From contig JANEZZ010001477.1 in the NCBI GenBank assembly GCA_026122225.1, forward strand, positions 558,001-622,000: 64,000 nt of DNA, in the 5' to 3' direction. A model generated the notes under the pieces. The model did not search any database. It saw only the letters and a program-made list of their open reading frames with translations, and was not told the origin of the DNA. Within the stretch, counting starts at the first letter, position 1. The number at the start of each line of letters is the position of its first letter. A program made the translations under genes and the position numbers. Source of the DNA: Heloderma charlesbogerti. Its lineage: Eukaryota > Chordata > Lepidosauria > Squamata > Helodermatidae. Positions 56,635 to 64,000 of this stretch are shown in pieces.

Positions 56635-57400
56635 CCAAGTTCTGCACCTAGGAAAAAGAAACCAAATGCACAGTTACAAGATGGGGGAGACATGGCTCAA
56701 CCACACTACAAGCAAGAAGGATCTTGGAATTGTTGTCAATCACAAGCTGAATATGAACCAACAATGTGATGTGGCTGCAAAAAAGGCAAATGCTCTTTTG
56801 GGCTGCATTCATATAAGCATAGCTTCCAAATCCCGGGAAGTACTAGTTCCCCTCTACTCAGCACTGGTTAGGCCTCATCTGGAGTACTGTGTCCAGTTCT
56901 GGGCACCACACTTTAAGAAGGATGCAGACAAACTGGAGAGGGTTCAGAGGAGGGCAACAAAGATGATCAGGGGACTGGAAACAAAGCCCTATGAAGAGTG
57001 ACTGAAAGAACTGGGCATTTTAGCCTTGAGAAGAGAAGACTGAGGGGAGATATGATAGCACTCTTCAAGTACTTGAAAGGTTGTCTCAGAGAAGAAGGCC
57101 AGGATGTTTTCTTGATCATCCCAGAGTGCAGGACACGGAATAATGGGCTCAAGTTACAGGAAGCCAGATTCCAGCTGAACATCAGGAAAACCTCCTGACT
57201 GTAAGAGCAATACGACAATGGAACCAATTACCTGGGGAGGTGGTGGGCTCTCCCACACTGGAGGCCTTCAAGACGAGGCTGGACAGCCATTTGTCAGGGA
57301 TGCTCTGACTTGGATTCCTGCATTGAGCAGGGGGTTGGACTCGATGGTCTTGTAGGCCCCTTCCAACCCTATTCTATGATTCTAAATCATTCTATGATTC
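56635..57400 (+). mobile_element. CR1 LINE 3' end fused to BovB copy 2
   Basis: From GCCAAGTTCTGCACCTAGG onward the translation is CR1 ORF2 C-terminus: DLGIVVNHKLNMNQQCDV, LYSALVRPHLEYCVQFWAPH, KLERVQRRATKMIRGLE, then FSLEKRRLRGDMIALFKYLK. It ends with TTGGACTCGATGGTCTTGTA and ATTCTATGATTCTA repeats. A stop interrupts at 56999. Confidence 0.92.
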
Positions 57401-57640
57401 TAAGTCTTTTTGCTTCTCTTCCTTATGTCAGTGTAAACCCCACCTGGCTCTGAGTTGGATCCAGAGTTGGATCTACACTAGTGCTTTTTTCGGTACTGAA
57501 GTGCACTGATAACTGTTGGGGCACATTACAGATTCTGTATACCACTTTTCTAGCATTATTTCCTGGTTTGGGGATATTCTAATATACAAGTCAAAAGTAC
57601 CTCTAGCCCAGCATTCCATTTTTAGTTTGACATTCTATCC
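57401..57640. other. Unexplained; two repeat pieces
   Basis: About 57470-57500 (GTTGGATCTACACTAGTGCT) resembles an end of the 5S-bearing transposon family. 57570-57640 (TCTAATATACAAGTCAAAAG, CTAGCCCAGCATTCC) recurs inverted at 62655-62735. No gene. Confidence 0.5.
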
Positions 57641-57644
57641 TACG

Positions 57645-57953
57645 CCATTCCACTATGCCATTTGCATCCCTAGTCTTTGCTGTGATAGGCTACGTAAATA
57701 TTTACGTAGCCAATCATGGCCAAGGGCAGGGACACAAATGGCGTCCGCTACGCTGGACGCCATTTTGTTCCACAGCCCGACAGCAGATGACTGAGGAATG
57801 AAGACGACGACCCGGACCAGCCGCCGCCAGGTAGGGGCCATCCTGGGGGGATTTCGGGGGTGGCAGGAGGGTAGTCCATTCCGCCACAGACTCCGGGGGG
57901 CTGGATTCTTTGGAACTCATTGGAGTCCATGGAGGATTTCTCCGCCATCCCTA
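57645..57953. mobile_element. Palindrome-rich hAT-type element E11, left end missing or truncated
   Basis: Palindrome at 57680-57718 (GTGATAGGCTACGTAAATA arm), inverted ATGGCGTCCGC / GGACGCCAT pair at 57738-57764, donor-like CCAG|GTAGGG at 57831, right end CATCCCTA. No TAGGGATG left end is seen; the sequence before 57660 instead reads TTTGCATCCCTAGTC. Confidence 0.7.
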
Positions 57954-58089
57954 CAACAGATGTCATTGTGTGCACTACGAGGTATAAATGCACAAGAGGG
58001 ATAAAGCATCACCATATCATATCAATATGACTTGAGGTGCAGATCTGTCCCTGGAGTAGTTGCTCTAACTGTTGCTGTAACTCTGGAGT

Positions 58090-58430
58090 GCAGAACCTCA
58101 GGTCCAGGTGCACATTTAGAAAAAATAAGTATTAATTAGAAAGACAAGACATCCCACTATTGTGGAGAAGATTGACTAAGTGACCTGTGTGCCTTGCTCA
58201 GCCTGATGTCTTGGTGCTAACTGTGGATGGGCAACTTCAAGACCCCGTCTTCTCTTCTTCCTGATGGTTCTTTACCTTTAGACCAGACTTGGACCAGACA
58301 ACTCATTGAATAGAGGACCCCTTCAAACAGAGAAGGTGCCTTCTCTGTTCTCTAAGGTGTCTTTTCTTCTAGAGAAAGTGTCTTCTTGGCTGTCCTCTGC
58401 CAGTTCTCCAAAATACAGGATTGTCCTGTA
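58090..58430 (-). repeat. Interspersed repeat, about 290-330 bp
   Basis: Reverse copy of the 29051 and 42025 family: GGGTCTTGAAGTTGCCCATC and GGCTGAGCAAGGCACACAGG on the minus strand. The three copies allow family alignment. Confidence 0.65.
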
Positions 58431-58434
58431 GGAT

Positions 58435-58895
58435 AGGGGGGTTTCCTCATCTCCCCCCACAGTTACTGGCTAATCCCAGACTGTCGCACCCGAAAGGTGT
58501 GTCGGGCAAAGTGTGGCTTGGAGTTGGACTTCTGGCTTTAAATACCAGCCAGTCCCATCTTTCATTGGCCAGCTCACATGACACAAGTGTGGCCAACCAT
58601 CAATACCCCCCCTTCACTCCTTCCTTAAAGGAGTTCATTCAGTCCACCAATGCCCACAAACTGAGGGATCCCCAGAGGACGGAAAAGAACCACGTTTTCC
58701 CCTTCTCCTACAGTACTTGCACAAGGGTAGACATGAAGGCACCAAGCTGGGCTGTTATGGGGAATGAGAGGTTTCTGTCTGCCCCTGATATTCCCATCCA
58801 GCCCTCCCTCCTCTGCTCAGTCAAAGAATGTGACCTCTGAGTTCATGTTCCTTGACCAAGCAGAGTATGGAGAGCTGGACAGGGATATCATAGGC
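58435..58895. other. No recognisable feature
   Basis: A chance open frame of about 139 codons spans 58421-58840 on the plus strand. I recognise no family in it and treat it as non-coding. Confidence 0.4.
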
Positions 58896-58904
58896 ACACA
58901 CAAG

Positions 58905-59324
58905 TAGGGATGTATGAGAAATTCATTTCAGTTTGTTTTTTATCAGGATTTTACCCAGTTTGCACTCCAGACTGAACACAGACTCAGATGTAATCTGCGG
59001 TTGGAGTCCTTACATTTCTGAGCTTGCGATGTGATTCGCGGGCCAAAGCAATGTGTTCAATCCCATGCGTACATTTGAAAAATTGTGTTTTTTTAAAAAA
59101 CGCGCACAAATCCACTTTAATCAATGGGAGAAGAATGCATACGTTTCAAAGATGCACACAACGATGCATACATTTGGAAAAATATGTACTAAAGTAAGCA
59201 TGGATTTTCATGCAAAAGAAAAGAAAAAGCTCCCAATCCGATATGGTCTCAAGTCAGAACAAGCTTCAAGGTGGAATTCAAAGAACTTTGGTGAGCTCGA
59301 GGTTTGCTGATTCACACAGCCCTG
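58905..59324. mobile_element. hAT-type MITE
   Basis: 420 bp, TAGGGATGTATGAGA to the inverted CAGGGCTGTGTGAATC. Flanks CACACAAG and CATGCAAG match at 6 of 8. The interior has TGCATACATTTGAAAAA-like repeats, as in 5656-6258. Confidence 0.7.
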
Positions 59325-59329
59325 CATGC

Positions 59330-59685
59330 AAGCCTCTCATTCCCATTAACAGCCCAGCATGCTGGCTAAGAGTTGCAATTAGCCCCAATAGCCATACTCC
59401 TGGGTGATACTGAAGATCAGATCCCTAGAGATTTAGTGGTGATGGTGAGTTATATGTTAAAAGCTGCAAGGATCCTCTTAACAAAAACTTGGTGATCGAC
59501 ATGCATACAGTTTCTGGTTCAACGGAAAGAGAAGATTGGACTGCCATGGTGATGAATAAAATAACAAGTTATACATTGCTATGGGAAGGAAGAATGAACT
59601 CCATCCAGACTTTCCAAAAAAGTTGGATACCATTTATCAATTACTGAAATAGGTACCAGGCAGGTGATTTAGCAACTATAGATAT
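59330..59685. other. No recognisable feature
   Basis: Nothing supported. Confidence 0.5.
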
Positions 59686-59871
59686 CAGTGGAGGCTGGTG
59701 GCTCTAATGTCAGTCGGGTGGTAAATCCACTCTGGGTTTCAGGCAGAACCAGTCAGAACTCTAAAGGAGCTATCCAAGGTGCTGACTTAGAGTTCTGAGT
59801 GGTTCTGACTGAAACCCAGTGGATTTACCCCACCCCCACCCCACTGATGTTGGAGTCAGCAGCCTCCACTG
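59686..59871. mobile_element. Palindromic hAT-type MITE (CAGTGGAGGCTGGTGG ends)
   Basis: 186 bp foldback. Left CAGTGGAGGCTGGTGGCTCT, right inverted CAGTGGAGGCTGCTGACTCC. Flanks ATAGATAT and ACAGATAT match at 7 of 8. Internal arms include CTGGGTTTCAGGCAGAACCA and its inverse. Confidence 0.85.
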
Positions 59872-59940
59872 ACAGATATACTATATATGTCTTAAGTTGA
59901 AGTATTGTAACTGTCTTGAATGATAGTATTGGGATACATG

Positions 59941-59962
59941 AGGGAGAGAGAGAGAGAGAGAA
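59941..59962. repeat. (AG)n microsatellite
   Basis: About 11 AG units followed by a purine-rich tract. Confidence 0.9.
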
Positions 59963-59969
59963 GAGGGGG

Positions 59970-60715
59970 AGGGGGGAGGAAACCAGCCCGGTATGCTGAG
60001 TGACCAAGCCTGTGCACCAGAGGGGGAAAGGAGGGAAAGCAAGGTTCTGTTGCTCTGGTGGGGATCCTTCCACGCACAAGTGTTGTACGTCAGAAGCTGT
60101 GACTGAGCACCTCATTTTTAAGAGATGTACGAAGACTGCATTTTTAACAAAGTGCACAAACTTCTAAACCCAAGTACAATTCCCCACCCCTGCTTGTCAT
60201 GCAGCCCACATCAATTTATCCAAGTGCTTTTCTCCCCAGCTTTTTAATGATGTTGATCTATACAGATCAGCATGTATTTCCTTGATTCAAAGGCTGGAGA
60301 GAAGCTTTTTCTGTCCTAAAGGAGGGCTCTCTCTTAAGACCTTAGTTAGAACTTCAGTATTAAATGCGGCATTATTCATTATTCATCAAACAGCCAATGG
60401 GACCATTAAATCTCCCTCCCTTTGAAGATCCTAGTACCTATTTTTACACACCATTGCTGAGATAGTTGGAAGTCTAATCCAAGAAGCACAAAAGGGATGT
60501 CTTCTTGTCACATGCATTCATATTGCCCATAAAGATCCCCTCTTTTATGGAGGTGGCAGTAGCCATTTTCTTCCCTTTAAAGGAGCAAAGGCTTTTAATA
60601 ATGGAAACCCACATGACTTTTGTGCTTCGAAAACATAATGCAGACCCCCAACTGGTGTAACAGTATAAAGAATATCTCATAGAGAGAGGGTATATGTATG
60701 AGAGGGTATATTCTT
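59970..60715. other. No recognisable feature
   Basis: Nothing supported. Confidence 0.5.
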
Positions 60716-60734
60716 TGTCTGTAGTCAAAAGAAC

Positions 60735-60845
60735 AATTTATTTTTTGCATTTATATCCCACTTCATAGCCATGGCTCTCAGGAGAGCTAACGAAGTTATT
60801 ACAATAAAATAAAGACAGACAGACAGAGACAGACAGACAGACTGA
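60735..60845 (-). repeat. LINE 3' tail and (GACA)n
   Basis: ATTTATTTTTTGCATTTATA and TCCCACTTCATAGCCATGG look like a reversed LINE tail. A (GACA)n array lies at about 60812-60842. Confidence 0.5.
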
Positions 60846-61095
60846 AACAACTGCAACAAATACAATTAAAATCGCTGGTGAAAAGAACTCTTGGGAATAT
60901 TCTGAGGGAAATTTTTAAAAGAAGACCCTATGGGGTAAAAGTGGAACAAAACAAATATTTGCTAGACTCATTTAATTTCTCCATATTTATTGAATATCCA
61001 CTCTGTAGCAGAGTTTATATGAACCAGTGGTAGACTACTGGGTGTTTGTAAACCATTGACTTTATCAGGACAGGGGATGTATATACCATATTGAA

Positions 61096-61295
61096 CAGGG
61101 GAGACTGGTGGATCGAATTTTGGGGTGGAGGGGAGGAGATTCCAGTCTTGGTTTTAGTTACAACCAGCTAGAAGTCTAAAGGAGTCATCCAAGTGTCCAG
61201 CACCTTGGATGGCTCCTTTAAACTTCTGACTAGTTGTAACTAAACCCAGAATGGAATCTCCGCCCCACTATAATTTGATCCACCAGCCTCCCCTG
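61096..61295. mobile_element. Palindromic hAT-type MITE with perfect TSD
   Basis: 200 bp foldback. Left CAGGGGAGACTGGTGGATC, right inverted CAGGGGAGGCTGGTGGATC. Perfect 8-bp TSD ATATTGAA (61088-61095 and 61296-61303). Same family as 59686-59871. Confidence 0.93.
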
Positions 61296-61449
61296 ATATT
61301 GAATTGTAGCAAAGCAATGAAACATTTTCTGTGCCCTAAATGTGGGGCCCACAGGCAATCACAAAACTTAATATGTTTTCCCTTTTTTAATAGACGTGCA
61401 CAGTTTTGTATTAATCCATAGCAATGAATATATATGAAATGCATACAAC

Positions 61450-62190
61450 TTTCACACAATTATACAGATGCTTCAACAAAAGCAGACGAAATATCCAGAT
61501 AAGTATCCATTTGAATGTAGAGTCTATATACCACCTGTTCAACCATCGAAAGTATTGCAAGATCCTCAATCCATTGCATCATAGGAAGTGAGTGTTTATC
61601 TTTCCAATGCTGTTATATCAGTCTTTTAGCTGTCAAAAGGGCACAGAGAATCCATTTATGGTAACCATTCGTGAATTTCCATGAAACAGGTAAATAATTT
61701 AAAAGAGCGTGTACATCAGTGAATGTTAAAGACTGTTAATGGAACCAATTACCTGGGGAGGTGGTGGGCTCTCCCACACTGGAGGCCTTCAAGACAAGGC
61801 TGGACAGCCATTTGTCAGGGATGCTCTGACTTGGATTCCTGCATTGAGCAGGGGGTTGGACTCGATGGCCTTGTAGGCCCCTTCCAACCCTACTATTCTA
61901 TGATTCTATGATTCTATGTTCCAGTTCTAAATTTGTTAGTGCAGACACCTCCACCCAAAAAGAAGCAAGGACTGGACATTGCCAAAACATATGTTTAAAA
62001 GGAGGATTAGCTGTATTGCACTGCCAGCCATTTGCTGAATTACACAATCCCTTATTAAAGAGATGTTGTAGTGTCCAATAGACAGGAAAGAAACGTTTTT
62101 GCTGAATACGATGCAGCCTAAAAGCCATAGACATGGCTGATAGATGCCAAAGTGGCAATCCACTGCTCAGGTATTTTGTGGTGGTGTCCT
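61450..62190 (-). mobile_element. L1-type LINE ORF2 C-terminal remnant, split by CR1
   Basis: On the minus strand 62160-61925 reads RLHRIQQKRFFPVYWTLQHL and PPFKHMFWQCPVLASFWVEV, the cysteine/tryptophan-rich L1 ORF2 C-terminal pattern. The region 61735-61480 continues with AKRLIQQHWKDKHSLPMMQW. A CR1 3' end lies between. Old and 5'-truncated. Confidence 0.7.
61738..61918 (+). mobile_element. CR1 LINE 3' end inserted in L1
   Basis: Starts GGAACCAATTACCTGGGGAG and ends in (ATTCTATG)n. Almost identical to 57220-57400, so the same young CR1 subfamily. Confidence 0.9.
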
Positions 62191-62273
62191 CAGCTGTTTC
62201 TCAAATCCTCAAATGTGCCCAAACTTGAGGATTTGAGAAAGGTACAAAAAGGCTGGAGACTCCTGCCCTAGAG

Positions 62274-62614
62274 CATGGATGTCGAACCACTTTCAGCCCA
62301 AGGGCCGAATCCAATTTTGGAGAAGCTCTCTGGGGCTGCATTCCAGGGGTGGCTGGGGCCAAAGGGTGGGGGTCAGAAATACAGAACAAATACCAGAATA
62401 ATTTTGCCTGAAGCTTTTACTGACAGCAACTAAACCTTAGGAGAGGCATTTCAACATTTCAGGGGGGTGGGAGGGATAGTACAAATGCTGGGAATCCACC
62501 AATCAATCGGTGATTGGGGAAAGGGGGAGAAGTCCTCTGGGGAACCTCAGAGAACTGGATTTGGACCCTAAGCAGGCCAAATTCAGCCCACAGGCCAGAG
62601 GTTCAGCACCCCTG
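62274..62614. mobile_element. hAT-type MITE with perfect TSD
   Basis: 341 bp, CATGGATGTCGAACCACTTT to inverted CAGGGGTGCTGAACCTCTGG. Perfect TSD CCCTAGAG (62266-62273 and 62615-62622). Same family as 18292-18829. Non-coding. Confidence 0.9.
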
Positions 62615-62654
62615 CCCTAGAGGATATGAAGGATATAATATCAAACTAATATAT

Positions 62655-62740
62655 AATTAGTAGGATAGAATGTCAAACTAAAAACAGAATGCTGGGCTAG
62701 AGGTACCTTTGGCTTGTATATTAGAATATCTTTGAAAGAT
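62655..62740. repeat. Inverted copy of 57570-57640
   Basis: GATAGAATGTCAAACTAAAA, GAATGCTGGGCTAGAGGTAC and TTGTATATTAGAATATC, inverse of the piece near E11. Unnamed repeat. Confidence 0.7.
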
Positions 62741-62814
62741 AGCCAGGTGCTGTTCCATACTTAAGAGCAAACACAAGTGGACCACACACATCTGAGTTTA
62801 AGGATACTTCAATA

Positions 62815-62882
62815 CAGACTTACCTGGGAGTAAGTCTCATTGAACTCATTGCAGCTTGCTTCTGAGTAGACATATATAGGAT
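62815..62882. mobile_element. Partial MITE of the 19704 family
   Basis: ACTTACCTGGGAGTAAGTCT and GCTTCTGAGTAGACATATAT with ATAGGATT. Confidence 0.55.
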
Positions 62883-62934
62883 TTCACTTCAAAGAGAAGG
62901 GCTTCTGTGCAGGCTTGAACATCTTCACCACTCT

Positions 62935-63062
62935 TGCACTCGCTCATGGCCTGCTTGTGGGTTTCTGGTCGACAGCTGATTGGCCGCTGTGTGAACAGAA
63001 TGCCAGACTAGATGGACCCTTGGTCTGATCCAGCAGGGCTCTTCTTATGTTCTTGTTCTAAG
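62935..63062. repeat. Interspersed repeat fragment
   Basis: CATGGCCTGCTTGTGGGTTT, GTGTGAACAGAATGCCAGAC and CTTGGTCTGATCCAGCAGGG. It is in the orientation opposite to 27575-27720. Confidence 0.55.
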
Positions 63063-63064
63063 AA

Positions 63065-63750
63065 GGTCAGCACTGCTGGTGTCCAGACTCTAGTAGAACA
63101 GCAGGTGAGTGACCAAAACCATGTGAGCTACCAAGCCATTGCAAGTATCCCCAGGCTATGATGGTGCTGATGGATGTTTTTCTTAAATAAATCAGGTTAA
63201 TCTTTTGAAACCCTAGTATCTTGACTACCACAGTAATGAGCTATTTGTTAGCTTCAGTGCCTCATAAGGGCTATTAAACATATCCTTGTCACTCTGCTTG
63301 GGCAATAAACAGAACCCCATCAATGCAATGTGACAGAACAAATGCTAGAGGGTAATGAAGCGCTCATTGAAATAGCCACACAATCACTGCAATCAACTGA
63401 TCCCAAATTAAATTATCCTTCACCAGAAGACAGAGGAGAAAGAGGTAGCAATACTCCCAAGGAGCAGCACTGCTCTTTTGAAGTCTTAATTAGGCAAACA
63501 AAGGTAATTAAAATGAAGGCAACTCTATGGAGGCGAGGGAAAGTAAGTAATTTATCTGTAAGCTGTGCAGAATTCATGGTAAAGTAACACCATACAAACA
63601 TTTCATAGCCATTCCATGAATTCCTTAGATGTATGTAAAAGCAAGAGTCTTGTGGCACTTTAAAGGCTAACAAACTTATTCTCACATGAGCTTTCTTGGA
63701 CGTTGTCCACTTCATCGGATGCATGAAGTATCAACCTCAAATTGGCAGAT
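63065..63750. other. No recognisable feature
   Basis: Nothing supported. AAGAGTCTTGTGGCACTTTA near 63646 may be part of a repeat, but it cannot be bounded. Confidence 0.5.
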
Positions 63751-63754
63751 TTAT

Positions 63755-63905
63755 GAATTATTTATTTATTTATGTATTTACTTACTTACTTACTTACTGT
63801 ATTCTACATTGCCTTTCTGGAACCAACCAAGGCGGTTCACAAAAATTCAGAAAATAAGAATGATAAACAAATACAAACATAGTAAAATGTTAAAAACAAT
63901 CTTTT
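63755..63905 (-). repeat. LINE 3' tail with (TTTA)n(TTAC)n
   Basis: (TTTA)n, (CTTA)n, then CTACATTGCCTTTCTGGAAC and AAGGCGGTTCACAAAAATTC, a reversed LINE end. Confidence 0.55.
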
Positions 63906-64000
63906 AAACCATGACGATTTAAACAGCCAAATTAAAAAGATGTGTCATGTCCCCCTTCCTGAACGCTGACAGAGTGGGGACCAGTCACAACTCTAAAGAG

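Noticed and set aside
43753..57953. One 14-kb autonomous transposon spanning both genes
   Set aside because: Flanks GTTTCTGT and CAACAGAT do not match, the ends differ in type, and E11 looks like a separate truncated copy.
58421..58840. 139-codon open frame on the plus strand as a possible host gene
   Set aside because: No recognisable domain, no splice or promoter context, and similar lengths occur by chance in this composition.

Overview
The window looks like non-genic, transposon-packed nuclear DNA of a squamate reptile (lizard or snake). The evidence is a full-length BovB (RTE-clade) LINE with a target-site duplication (TSD), a Sauria-type SINE, CR1 and L1-type LINE fragments, tRNA-derived SINEs, a chromodomain Ty3/gypsy retrotransposon and many hAT-type DNA transposons. 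I could support no host protein-coding gene. Almost all the coding capacity belongs to mobile elements, and nearly all of it is broken.

Layout. 1-30.8 kb is old repeat-rich DNA: short hAT-type MITEs, SINEs, CR1 fragments, a DNA element carrying half of a 5S rRNA gene (3.4-4.3 kb), and the full-length BovB at 7.4-10.8 kb, which holds two nested insertions. 30.8-38.5 kb is a nest: a minus-strand BovB was hit by palindrome-rich hAT-type elements and then by an LTR retrotransposon. 39.4-58 kb contains most of the palindrome-rich elements, a degenerate Myb/SANT-like gene (44.4-47.7 kb, plus strand) and a degenerate BED/hAT transposase pseudogene (54.4-51.1 kb, minus strand) that faces it. A second BovB, joined to a CR1 3' end, follows at 54.6-57.4 kb. 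58-64 kb is again scattered MITEs and LINE pieces.

The most unusual content is a family of eleven GC-rich elements (E1-E11). They have TAGGGATG-type ends and, where insertion is clean, 8-bp TSDs (four perfect cases). Each is built from repeated palindromes (arm GTGATAGGCTACGTAAAT and variants) and paired ATGGCGGC-core motifs in inverted orientation. Every end that I can see carries a splice-donor-like GTAAGT/GTAGGT that points out of the element. In many ends a short reading frame starts at the ATGGCGGC-type ATG and stays open to that donor. This looks like a mobile promoter plus first exon, firing in both directions. The structure is seen directly; the function is inference. The hAT transposase pseudogene is a plausible but unproven relative of the source that mobilised them.
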